Shown piece after piece: positions 1 through 6,118 of a stretch of 6,263 nucleotides of DNA. The notes under the pieces are model-generated. The model worked only from the letters and a program-made list of their open reading frames with translations. It did no database searches and was not told where the DNA came from. Positions within the stretch are counted from its first letter, which is position 1, and every line of letters starts with the position of its first letter. The translations under genes and the position numbers were made by a program. This stretch comes from Lentisphaeria bacterium (GTDB taxonomy: Bacteria; Verrucomicrobiota; Lentisphaeria; Victivallales; UBA1829), in the NCBI GenBank assembly GCA_017540385.1, contig JAFYBD010000283.1, forward strand, positions 1-6,263, read 5' to 3'.

Positions 1-518
1 AGACGGTGAAGGTCGAGCCAGACACCGCCTATGAATTCACGGCTTCCGTTTGGGCGGAGGAATGCTCCTACAGCGCCAACGCGCGGGGAGCAAACATAAG
101 TTTTTTCAATACGGGCGCTTACAGCGAGTCCGTCTACGACACGCAGGGCTCGTGGCAAACCGTGACGCTTTACGGGAAGACCGCGAAGGATCAGACCGAG
201 GTCGTCGTCGCTTTGCGGATCGGCGGCTTCAGCGGCGCGGGCAACTTCTCCGGCCCGGGCGCGGCGGCCGGCGGCGGCGACGTGAACACGATCTTCGGCG
301 GCGTGTACAGGGACGCGGACAAGTTCAACTCCCAGATGAAGCTCGTCTTCATCAGCGTCGGCGAAGCCGAGAAGACCAATCCGGTGCGCGAGACCTACCG
401 CATCCTGTCCGAACACGGCATCAAGAACATGGTGCTCTACGAATCCCCCGGCACCGACCACGAGTGGCTCACCTGGCGCCGCAGCCTGCGCGAGTTCGCT
501 CCGCTGCTCTTCAAGTGA
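1..518 (+). CDS. Carbohydrate-binding-like domain joined to C-terminal part of a feruloyl-esterase-type (CE1-like) esterase, 5' end missing
   Basis: The reading frame is open to the left edge (first whole codon at 3), so the start lies outside the window; the GTG at 6 is not a likely start. Counting from the codon at 3, residues 1-80 resemble a jelly-roll carbohydrate-binding module (TAYEFTASVWAEE, GSWQTVTLYGKT, VVVALRIGG). Residues from about 82 to 171 resemble the end of secreted esterases of the feruloyl esterase/esterase D type: DVNTIFGGVYRDADKFN, a probable acid in VGEAE (120-123), and the catalytic-histidine motif GTDHEWLTWRRSL with H153, then FAPLLFK at the C terminus. The nucleophile motif GxSxGG, which family members carry N-terminal to this part, is absent from the visible sequence, and the binding-like module occupies that place. 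The family acts outside the cytoplasm on ester-linked plant polysaccharides. Activity of this copy is doubtful. Followed by a terminator. Confidence 0.75.
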   Translation, partial: TVKVEPDTAYEFTASVWAEECSYSANARGANISFFNTGAYSESVYDTQGSWQTVTLYGKTAKDQTEVVVALRIGGFSGAGNFSGPGAAAGGGDVNTIFGGVYRDADKFNSQMKLVFISVGEAEKTNPVRETYRILSEHGIKNMVLYESPGTDHEWLTWRRSLREFAPLLFK

Positions 519-550
519 TCCGGCATCCGGCAGATTGAATCAGCCATCGA

Positions 551-585
551 ACGGCGTTCCGTCCAGTCGCGGGACGCCGTTTTTT
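551..585 (+). terminator. Intrinsic terminator of the esterase-like gene
   Basis: ACGGCGTTCC (551-560) pairs with GGGACGCCGT (571-580), giving 10 pairs including one G-U, around a 10-base loop. A T-run follows (580-585). It lies 33 bases after the TGA of the esterase-like gene and separates it from the hom operon. Confidence 0.85.
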
Positions 586-637
586 CGCGCCGTCGCACAC
601 CGGGGTGAATCAGGCGGACAGTGAAGCGCGCAGGGCA

Positions 638-673
638 TTTCCGGGGTTTCCCGGGTTTTCCGGGGCTTTTTTT
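638..673 (+). terminator. Second terminator-like hairpin within a triple TTTCCGGGG-like repeat
   Basis: Three near-identical 9-10 base units stand in a row: TTTCCGGGG (638-646), TTTCCCGGG (647-655) and TTTTCCGGGG (656-665). CCCGG (650-654) can pair with CCGGG (660-664) around a five-base loop, followed after two bases by seven T (667-673). This could act as a back-up terminator upstream of the hom promoter, or may only be a local repeat made by slippage. The stem is short. Confidence 0.45.
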
Positions 674-683
674 GAAACGCGGC

Positions 684-712
684 TTTCATTTTCCGCATGC
701 GTGATGTATATT
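684..712 (+). promoter_or_regulatory. Probable sigma-70-type promoter of the hom operon
   Basis: TTTCAT (684-689) and TATATT (707-712) are separated by exactly 17 bases, and the -10 sits in an AT-only stretch (707-720) that stands out against the GC-rich surroundings. Transcription would begin near 719-720, giving a leader of about 35 bases. An 8-base palindrome CGCATGCG (694-701) lies between the two boxes and could be a regulator site, but it is short. The -35 box is a weak match. Confidence 0.55.
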
Positions 713-754
713 ATATAAAATGCTTACTTTTCCAATCAACGGAGTGAACGAACC

Positions 755-2053
755 ATGAAACATGTGAGTGTGGGAATCCTCGGCTTCGGCACCGTCGGAG
801 CCGGAGTGGCGGATTGCCTTCTGAAAAACCGCGACCTGATCCGCGAACGGACGGGCGTGGATGTGGAATTGACCGGAATCGGCGACCTGGATACGACGAC
901 CGACCGCGGCGTGGCGGTCCCGCCGGGCATGCTGACCAGCGATACGCCGTCCGTGATCGCGAAGAGCGACATCGTGGTCGAGCTCATCGGCGGCACCACG
1001 GTCTCCCGCAAATTCATCCTGAGCGCCCTCGAACAGGGCAAGACGGTCGTGACCGCGAACAAGGCGCTGCTGGCGGATTACGGACGCGAAATCTTCGACG
1101 CGGCCGAAGCCGGCGGCGGCACGGTCTTCTACGAAGCCAGCGTGGCTGGCGGCATCCCGATCATCAAAAGCCTGCGCGAAGGATTCGTCGGCAACCGCAT
1201 CAACCGCATCTTCGGCATCCTGAACGGCACGTGCAACTACATCTTCACCCGCATGGAACGCGAAAACCTCGGGTTCGAAGAGGTCCTGAAGGACGCCCAG
1301 CGGCTGGGTTACGCCGAAGCAAACCCGTCGCTCGACATCGACGGATTCGACACCGCGCACAAGGCGGTCATCCTGGCCTCGCTCGCCTACGGCGGCTGGC
1401 ACAACACCAACGAAATCTACGTGCAGGGCATCCGCGACGTCTCGCTGTCCGACATCCGCTGCGCCGACGAGCTGGGCTACAAGATCAAGCTGCTCGCCAT
1501 CATCAAGCAGTGTGCGGACAACCGCACCGAAGTGCGCGTCCACCCCACGCTGATCCCGAAACACGCGCCGCTCGCAGGCATCTCCGACGTCTTCAACGGC
1601 GTGATGGTCAACGGCGACTTCGTCGGCGACACGCTCTTCTACGGACGCGGCGCAGGCCGCGCGGCCACGGCCAGCGCGGTCGTCTCCGACATCGCGGACG
1701 CCGCCCTCAACCTCGCGGGCGGGACTCCGGTCCGCATCCCGGCCTACCGCAAAGCCGTCGAATCCGCCGGGATCGTGCCCATGGAGGAGATCACCTCGCG
1801 TTACTACCTGCGCCTGACCGTGAACGACCGCCCCGGCGTGCTCGCGAAACTCGCGGGCATCCTGGCCGAACAGGGCGTGAACGTGTCGCGCCTGATGCAG
1901 AACCCGGTGTCGCAGTCTGCGGCGGGCGAGGTGTCCATCGTCATCATCACCCACGAAGCGCGCGAGGACGCCATCCGCCGCGCCATCGCCGACATGGAGT
2001 CGTTCGACGCCGTGCTCGGCAAGATCTGCCTCCTTCGAATCGAGGAACTCTGA
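755..2053 (+). CDS. hom: Homoserine dehydrogenase with C-terminal ACT domain
   Basis: Catalyses the NAD(P)H-linked interconversion of aspartate semialdehyde and homoserine in the cytoplasm, the committed step towards threonine and methionine. The 432 residues match the usual monofunctional length. The nucleotide-binding loop GFGTVG is at 10-15; other family motifs are VTANKALLA (99-107), EASVAGGIPII (127-137), NGTCNYI (157-163) and the YAEANPSLDIDGFDTAHK block (186-203), where D199 and K203 match the catalytic Asp and Lys of the family. GRGAGRAATASAVV is at 298-310. The ACT domain (about 351-432, starting YLRLTVNDRPGVLAKLAGIL) suggests threonine-type feedback control. The ATG at 755 is supported by GGAG (741-744) and by the Rossmann motif starting where expected. 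It ends one base before the aspartate kinase start, so the two are almost certainly translated from one mRNA. Confidence 0.96.
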   Translation: MKHVSVGILGFGTVGAGVADCLLKNRDLIRERTGVDVELTGIGDLDTTTDRGVAVPPGMLTSDTPSVIAKSDIVVELIGGTTVSRKFILSALEQGKTVVTANKALLADYGREIFDAAEAGGGTVFYEASVAGGIPIIKSLREGFVGNRINRIFGILNGTCNYIFTRMERENLGFEEVLKDAQRLGYAEANPSLDIDGFDTAHKAVILASLAYGGWHNTNEIYVQGIRDVSLSDIRCADELGYKIKLLAIIKQCADNRTEVRVHPTLIPKHAPLAGISDVFNGVMVNGDFVGDTLFYGRGAGRAATASAVVSDIADAALNLAGGTPVRIPAYRKAVESAGIVPMEEITSRYYLRLTVNDRPGVLAKLAGILAEQGVNVSRLMQNPVSQSAAGEVSIVIITHEAREDAIRRAIADMESFDAVLGKICLLRIEEL

Positions 2054-2054
2054 C

Positions 2055-3458
2055 ATGAACCATACCGTTGAAAAGATCGGCGGGACCAGCATGTCCCGTT
2101 TCGGCGAGATCATGAACAACGTGATCATCGGCAACCGCACCGAGGCGGACATGTACGAACGCATCTTCGTCGTCTCCGCCTACTCCGGCATCACGAACCT
2201 GCTGCTGGAGGACAAGAAGACGGGAGCGCCCGGCGTGTACGGGCATTTCATGACCGGAAGCAGCGAGTGGCGCGAAGCGCTCGAACGCGTCCGCGAGAAG
2301 ATGCTCGACTACAACCGCGACTTCGGGTTCCTCGGCCTGAACGTGAAGGAGGCCGACGCGTTCATCAACGGCCGCCTCGAAGACATCAAGACATTCCTGC
2401 AGGACCTCGAGAACATGCGGTCCTTCGGGTTCATGCGCCCCGGCGACTACCTGCCGATGACCCGCGAATTCCTCGCCGCGGTCGGCGAAGTCCACAGCGC
2501 GTGGAACTCCGTCCAGATCCTGAAGGCGAACGGCGTGAACGCGCGTTTCATCGACCTCTCCGGGTGGCGCTCCACCGAGTCCCGCACGCTGGACGAGGCG
2601 GTCCTCGCCGGGTTCAAGGACGTGGACCTCTCGAAGGAACTCCCGATCGTGACCGGCTACGTGAAGTTCGACCCCGGCATCATGCTCAGGTTCGACCGCG
2701 GCTACAGCGAGATCACGTTCAGCAAGATCGCGGTGCTCACCAACGCCCGCGAAGGCATCATCCACAAGGAATTCCACCTGTCCACCGGCGACCCGAAGCT
2801 CATCGGCGTCGACAAGGTGCAGATCATCGGCAACACCAATTTCGACATCGCCGACCAGCTGTCCGACATGGGCATGGAGGCCATCCACTCGAAGGCCGCC
2901 AAGGAAATGGAGATGAAGGACATCCCGATCCGCGTGAAGAACGCGTTCGATCCGCTCCATCCCGGCACGCTCATCAGCCGCGGCTACGTCTCCCCGAACC
3001 CGCGCGTCGAAATGATCTGCGGCCGCGCCGATCTGCTCGGCGTGGAGGTCTTCGACCCCGAAATGGTCGGCGAGCCCGGCTACGATTACCGCCTCACGAA
3101 GCACCTGGCCGACCGCGACATCGACTACATCGCGAAGACCACGAACGCAAACACGATCACGCATTTCGTGCCGGAGAAGAGCAAGCGGCTGAACAACTGC
3201 CTCGACAGCATCCACCGCGACTTCCCGAACGCCGAAATGCACGTGACCAAGGTCGCGATCGTCTCCGTGATCGGCTCCAACATGAAGATCCCCGGATTCC
3301 TCGCCCGCGCGGCAAACGCCCTGTCCGAGGCTGACGTGAACGTGCTGGCCATCGACCAGACCATCCGACAGGTCAATATCCAGTTCATCATCGAGCGCGA
3401 CCAGTTCGAACGCGCCCAGAAGGCGCTTCACCACGAGTTCGTGGAACGCCAGGTATAA
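2055..3458 (+). CDS. Aspartate kinase, related to the ectoine-cluster (AskEct-like) subgroup
   Basis: Phosphorylates aspartate, the first step of the pathway to lysine, threonine and methionine. The 467-residue protein opens with HTVEKIGGTSMSRFGE, whose KIGGTS (7-12) takes the place of the usual KFGGTS nucleotide-binding motif. Other kinase-fold signs are VVSAYSGITNLLLE (39-52), GEVHSA (144-149) and FDRGYSEITFSKIA (213-226), the last replacing the GRGGSD-type motif of standard LysC/ThrA kinases. IHKEFHLSTGDPKLIG (236-251), GMEAIHSKAAKEM and IPIRVKNAF follow. A C-terminal ACT region spans about 398-460 (IGSNMKIPGFLARAANALSE). From memory, this motif set is that of the specialised kinase found in ectoine gene clusters, yet no ect genes are visible and the neighbour is hom. 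The symbol is left blank because lysC or ask would both be guesses. Its Shine-Dalgarno GAGGAA (2042-2047) lies inside the end of hom, which points to translational coupling. Confidence 0.92.
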   Translation: MNHTVEKIGGTSMSRFGEIMNNVIIGNRTEADMYERIFVVSAYSGITNLLLEDKKTGAPGVYGHFMTGSSEWREALERVREKMLDYNRDFGFLGLNVKEADAFINGRLEDIKTFLQDLENMRSFGFMRPGDYLPMTREFLAAVGEVHSAWNSVQILKANGVNARFIDLSGWRSTESRTLDEAVLAGFKDVDLSKELPIVTGYVKFDPGIMLRFDRGYSEITFSKIAVLTNAREGIIHKEFHLSTGDPKLIGVDKVQIIGNTNFDIADQLSDMGMEAIHSKAAKEMEMKDIPIRVKNAFDPLHPGTLISRGYVSPNPRVEMICGRADLLGVEVFDPEMVGEPGYDYRLTKHLADRDIDYIAKTTNANTITHFVPEKSKRLNNCLDSIHRDFPNAEMHVTKVAIVSVIGSNMKIPGFLARAANALSEADVNVLAIDQTIRQVNIQFIIERDQFERAQKALHHEFVERQV

Positions 3459-3496
3459 TCCCGATCATCACCCATTCACGCAGGAGAACGCCCCCA

Positions 3497-3967
3497 ATGA
3501 GCAGTCAGCAGAACAGACCCGACTGGGACGAATACTTCATGGAGATCGCCAAAGTCGTCGCGCTCCGCAGCAACTGCAGCCGCAGGCACGTCGCGGCCGT
3601 CATCGTGAAGGACAAACGCATCATCTCCACCGGCTACAACGGCACCCCGCGCGGCATCAGAAACTGCAACGAGGGCGGCTGTCCCCGGTGCAATTCCAAC
3701 GCGCCCTCCGGGACGGCCCTCGAGGAATGTCTCTGCTCCCACGGCGAGGAAAACGCCATCGTGCAGGCCGCCTATCACGGCATCTCCATCAAGGGCGCTA
3801 CGCTCTACACCACGTTCAGTCCCTGCCTGCTCTGCGCGAAAATGATCATCAACGGCGGCATCAAAGAGGTCGTCTTCAACGAGCACTACTCCATCGACGG
3901 CACCGCCCGCAGGATCCTCCAGGAGGCCGGAGTCGTGCTCCGCGCCCTCCCCGGCAAGGAGGACTGA
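3497..3967 (+). CDS. dCMP (deoxycytidylate) deaminase family protein
   Basis: A zinc-dependent cytidine/deoxycytidylate deaminase of 156 residues, predicted to convert dCMP to dUMP for dTTP synthesis in the cytoplasm. The catalytic motif is H82-G-E-E-N (HGE in place of the commoner HAE; the zinc His and the proton-shuttle Glu are both kept), and the second half is SPCLLCAK with C110 and C113. CSRRHVAAVIVKDKRIISTGYNGTP (27-51) is the typical substrate-side strand and loop. Further cysteines at C57, C62, C65, C78 and C80 (NCNEGGCPRC, CLCSHGEE) suggest a structural zinc site, as in several dCMP deaminases and ComEB-like proteins. The start has a good Shine-Dalgarno, AGGAGA (3482-3487), 9 bases upstream. 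It lies 38 bases after the aspartate kinase with no terminator between, so it is probably co-transcribed. Some members of the superfamily act on other nucleotides, so the exact substrate is inferred. Confidence 0.92.
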   Translation: MSSQQNRPDWDEYFMEIAKVVALRSNCSRRHVAAVIVKDKRIISTGYNGTPRGIRNCNEGGCPRCNSNAPSGTALEECLCSHGEENAIVQAAYHGISIKGATLYTTFSPCLLCAKMIINGGIKEVVFNEHYSIDGTARRILQEAGVVLRALPGKED

Positions 3968-4029
3968 TCCGCCGACCGCAGTTCCGCCCGGCTTCCGCCG
4001 CACCCGCACCACCATCCAGGAGAACCGAG

Positions 4030-5094
4030 ATGAAGTTTCTGAAAACGCTGCCGTCCCTGCTGACGGCCCTTCTGCTCTCCCTCGCGGCGTTCCCCGCCGC
4101 GGGCGCCGAGGAACCGGAAAACCTGCTCGGGAGGTTCGACCGCGAACTCCTGACCGTGATGAGCGGATTCGCGGCCGCGCGAGATGCCGGCGTGTCCTCG
4201 TCGTTCCGCCAGAGCTATCTATCCACGCTCGACAAGTTCGTGAGCGACGCGGCCGCATTGCAGGACATCGCGTCGGAACTCGGGATCGGGGAGGACCTGA
4301 ACCTCGCGGTCCACGCGCGGACCATCCGCGAATCCCTCCAGATACCGCCGAAATCCGCCGCGGACGACTCCAAACAGAAGGACAACAAAAAGAAATCGAA
4401 CGTCGCGAAGGCGAACGACCCCCTCTCCCGTATCACAGGCGCATCGCTCAGCGAATACGCCGGGCTCGGCGGAAGCTCCGGCTCGGCCGCATCCGGGGCG
4501 CAGCTCCGCGCCGGATTCGCGTTCCGCATGGCCGGCAACGCCGTCCAGACGCTCTCCTCGCTCGGATTCGGGCTCCGCAACGGCAAATACTCGGTCGCGC
4601 CGCGTTACCGCCGCATCCTGCCGTATCTGGAGCTGAAACGCTGCGTGGAGTATTTCAACGCGTCCTACGAGAACTTCGACACGCTGACCGCGAATTCCCT
4701 CTGGAAATCCGATTTCGAAAAGCGCCTCAAACGCATGAGCAGTCTGGCGGTAACCGTCCAGCCGGTCTACGGCGCGGCGTTCCCCTCGAAAGCCATCACC
4801 ATCTCCACCGAGACCGAACGCCTCGCCAGCGTGTACCGCCGTTACCTGGAGTACGTGAAGGCCGTCGAGCAGGCCAACGAGACCAATTCGCGCCTCAGCA
4901 ACACCAGCAATACGGCGTTCGGGCAGATCCGGCAGTCGAACATCCCGGACAAGGGCGCGATCCTGCACGACTACGACACCGCGGCCACACGGCTCGCACA
5001 GGTCTTCGCGGACATGGACTCCGTGGACTGGACCGTGCATCCCTTCTCCGCCGAAATCGGGTCCATGGAGAAGGGCGCGAAAAAAGCGAAGTAA
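4030..5094 (+). CDS. Secreted or periplasmic protein of unknown function
   Basis: Not recognised. The 354-residue protein begins with a clear signal peptide: MKFLK, then a hydrophobic stretch (about 6-23) and an AGA site, with probable cleavage after A26 (AGA|EE). There is no lipobox Cys. The mature part looks largely helical (about 30-105). It is interrupted by a charged Lys/Asp-rich low-complexity linker (108-128, KSAADDSKQKDNKKKSN) and a Gly/Ser-rich stretch (146-156). A second region (about 160-345) includes ILPYLELKRCVEYFNASYENFD and ETERLASVYRRYLEYVKAVEQANE, possibly a helical bundle or coiled coil. It carries a single Cys (C205). The tail is basic (GAKKAK). The ATG at 4030 is chosen because AGGAGA (4018-4023) sits 6 bases upstream and the signal peptide starts exactly there; the frame is open further upstream, but that part overlaps the deaminase gene. 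It is the last gene of the operon, 62 bases after the deaminase. Confidence 0.82.
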   Translation: MKFLKTLPSLLTALLLSLAAFPAAGAEEPENLLGRFDRELLTVMSGFAAARDAGVSSSFRQSYLSTLDKFVSDAAALQDIASELGIGEDLNLAVHARTIRESLQIPPKSAADDSKQKDNKKKSNVAKANDPLSRITGASLSEYAGLGGSSGSAASGAQLRAGFAFRMAGNAVQTLSSLGFGLRNGKYSVAPRYRRILPYLELKRCVEYFNASYENFDTLTANSLWKSDFEKRLKRMSSLAVTVQPVYGAAFPSKAITISTETERLASVYRRYLEYVKAVEQANETNSRLSNTSNTAFGQIRQSNIPDKGAILHDYDTAATRLAQVFADMDSVDWTVHPFSAEIGSMEKGAKKAK

Positions 5095-5100
5095 AACCGG

Positions 5101-5114
5101 CTGACATTTGTCAG
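5101..5114. repeat. Short perfect inverted repeat CTGACA-TT-TGTCAG
   Basis: CTGACA (5101-5106) and TGTCAG (5109-5114) form a perfect dyad in the few bases between the stop codon of the secreted-protein gene and the terminator hairpin. It may be an extra 3' hairpin protecting the mRNA or a chance dyad; no function can be assigned. Confidence 0.4.
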
Positions 5115-5120
5115 TATGCG

Positions 5121-5155
5121 AAAAACGGCTCCTCCATCGCGGAAGAGCCGTTTTT
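5121..5155. terminator. Bidirectional intrinsic terminator between convergent genes
   Basis: AAAAACGGCTC (5121-5131) and GAGCCGTTTTT (5145-5155) pair perfectly over 11 bases, with an inner TCC/GGA extension across one mismatch. T-runs follow the GC core on both strands. It sits between the end of the secreted-protein gene (+, 5094) and the end of the MarR gene (-, 5199), so it can stop both transcripts. Confidence 0.9.
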
Positions 5156-5198
5156 GTTATCAAACGAACTGGAAATGCCGCCGGGCGGACTAACCGCC

Positions 5199-5675
5199 TC
5201 AGCGCTTGATCGTCTCGCGGGCGATCCGCTGCGTCTCGGTGAACGTCTCGGACATGTCCTGCAGGACCTCCATGAACGCCTCCTGCTTGTCCTCGGGCAC
5301 GTCGTCCAGGATGCCGCTCATCACGTCGGTCAGGTAGGACTCCAGCTGCTTGCGGATGGAGAGCCCGAACGGCGTAAGGGTGATATGGACCGAGCGCCGG
5401 TCGACGGCGGACGGGATGCGCTCCACCACGCCGTCCGCGGCGAGCGCGTCGACGGTCTGGGAGACGGCACCGGAGGTGAGTCCGAAGGTCTCGGCGATCT
5501 CCTTCAGCATCGGGGGTTCGCCCTCGCGGACGAAGAGATAGTTGATGATGCGGATTTTGCCGAGGGTGATTTTCATATTGGGGATGGAGACGTTGCGTGC
5601 GCTCTTGGCACGCAGCCGGTCAACGACGCGGAAGAGCATCGTCCACGCTGTTTTCGGCCTGTTGGAAGTCGACAT
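5199..5675 (-). CDS. MarR-family transcriptional regulator
   Basis: A winged helix-turn-helix DNA-binding protein of 158 residues, the normal MarR length, acting as a dimer. Dimerisation helices are expected at both ends (about 9-50 and 107-156). The DNA-binding part is LKEIAETFGLTSGAVSQTVDALAADG (57-82), followed by the wing VVERIPSAVDRRSVHITLTPFG (83-104), where D92-R93-R94 matches the conserved wing motif of the family. The ATG at 5675 is preferred because AAGGAT (5685-5690, minus strand) lies 9 bases upstream. The frame can be extended to a GTG at 5780, but that adds 35 residues outside the family's usual start and lacks a good ribosome site. It is transcribed away from the truncated gene at 6119, so it may control itself and that neighbour. 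The ligand cannot be told; there is no cysteine for a thiol redox switch. Confidence 0.92.
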   Translation of the reverse strand: MSTSNRPKTAWTMLFRVVDRLRAKSARNVSIPNMKITLGKIRIINYLFVREGEPPMLKEIAETFGLTSGAVSQTVDALAADGVVERIPSAVDRRSVHITLTPFGLSIRKQLESYLTDVMSGILDDVPEDKQEAFMEVLQDMSETFTETQRIARETIKR

Positions 5676-5684
5676 CGTTGGATG

Positions 5685-5690
5685 ATCCTT
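5685..5690 (-). promoter_or_regulatory. Ribosome binding site fixing the MarR start
   Basis: Read on the minus strand this is AAGGAT, 9 bases before the ATG at 5675. It is the only credible Shine-Dalgarno near any of the possible in-frame starts and decides against the longer 193-residue reading. Confidence 0.6.
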
Positions 5691-5813
5691 ATGCAGGGGG
5701 TGGGGGTTGATTATCCGCCATAACGTTTTTTGAGCATCATTTATTGTGTTGCAAAGCAGATTTTCCTCAATTTTCTTCACAAAAATTCCGGGGCGGGACC
5801 GGCGCGATCAAAA

Positions 5814-5847
5814 ATTATATAATAGAATTATCTATCCTGAATCCGAA
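5814..5847 (-). promoter_or_regulatory. Probable promoter region of the MarR gene
   Basis: On the minus strand two overlapping -10-like boxes are present, TATAAT (5819 down to 5814) and TATTAT (5824 down to 5819). The second has TTCGGA at a 17-base spacing (5847 down to 5842), a weak -35. The leader to the ATG at 5675 would be about 130-140 bases. ATTATATAAT (5814-5823) is itself a perfect palindrome, so the box reads as TATAAT in both directions. Confidence 0.4.
5816..5834. promoter_or_regulatory. Imperfect 19-base palindrome, candidate MarR operator
   Basis: TATATAATAGAATTATCTA (5816-5834) has ATAAT and ATTAT around a central AGA and is symmetric at 7 of 8 half-site positions. The size and AT-rich make-up fit operators of MarR-family proteins, and it overlaps the likely -10 box of the minus-strand promoter, where a repressor would block transcription. 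Another dyad, TATTT-CCC-AAATA, lies at 5850-5862. In such AT-rich DNA, dyads of this size can occur by chance. Confidence 0.35.
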
Positions 5848-5898
5848 TATATTTCCCAAATAGTTGTTATTTCCTTTAAATAATCTCGCGCTTCTCTG

Positions 5899-5927
5899 TT
5901 GAAATCGACCGTGTTTTGTGCTATATT
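5899..5927 (+). promoter_or_regulatory. Strong sigma-70-type promoter for the gene at 6119
   Basis: TTGAAA (5899-5904), a 17-base spacer and TATATT (5922-5927) form a near-consensus promoter, with an extended -10 TG at 5919-5920. Transcription should start near 5934-5936, giving a leader of roughly 185 bases before the ATG at 6119. The -10 region (TATATTATTATATA, 5922-5935) closely resembles that of the hom promoter. Confidence 0.7.
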
Positions 5928-6118
5928 ATTATATACGGCACCGCCTCTTCCACATCTCCGGCGCCGTTTTCCCGTTCTCAGACACCTACCACCACCCATA
6001 CGGATCGAATTATGCGAGAGAATCCCTGCACCCGGTACGAATCCGCCTGCGCGAACGCCGCACGGATGAAGCAGTCAGGCCAAATGGCGGAGGGCCGCCG
6101 AAACCGGAGCACAGCGTC
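5928..6118 (+). other. Long untranslated leader with hairpin and possible short reading frame
   Basis: This stretch between the forward promoter and the gene at 6119 matches no riboswitch or RNA family that I recognise. It holds a GC-rich hairpin just before the start codon: GGCGG (6086-6090) pairs with CCGCC (6095-6099) around AGGG. It also holds a 36-codon reading frame from the ATG at 6012 to the TGA at 6120-6122, which overlaps the next ATG in the form ATGA. The short frame has no convincing ribosome site, so a real leader peptide is only a possibility. Confidence 0.3.

Noticed and set aside
686..2164. Long open frame on the minus strand (492 codons) opposite hom
   Set aside because: It is opposite a well-identified enzyme with all family motifs; its product is rich in Asp, Val, His and Arg in the way typical of antisense frames of GC-rich genes, and shows no domain.
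1947..3434. Long open frame on the minus strand (495 codons) opposite the aspartate kinase
   Set aside because: Same shadow effect: low-complexity make-up, no recognisable motifs, no ribosome site, and the plus-strand gene is certain.
3454..3459. TATAAT overlapping the stop codon of the aspartate kinase gene as an internal promoter for the deaminase
   Set aside because: No -35-like sequence at 16-18 bases upstream; the match arises from the GTA-TAA codons and the following T.
3688..4029. Upstream extension of the secreted-protein frame into the deaminase gene
   Set aside because: This part is Arg/His-rich out-of-frame reading of the deaminase gene; the signal peptide and ribosome site place the start at 4030.
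4219..5163. Minus-strand frame of 314 codons opposite the secreted protein gene
   Set aside because: The plus-strand frame has a clear ribosome site, a signal peptide and a terminator. The minus-strand frame begins beyond that terminator and has no coding signs.
5154..5723. Plus-strand frame of 189 codons opposite the MarR gene
   Set aside because: The minus-strand frame gives an intact MarR winged helix with its own ribosome site; the plus-strand product is a His/Asp/Gly-rich shadow.
5676..5780. Longer N terminus for the MarR protein from a GTG at 5780
   Set aside because: It adds 35 residues unlike the family's start and lacks a good ribosome site; the ATG at 5675 has AAGGAT at a suitable distance.
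5916..6011. First part of the 68-codon frame starting at 5916
   Set aside because: Its start lies inside the promoter, upstream of the expected transcription start, so it cannot be translated from that transcript; only the part from 6012 is worth considering.
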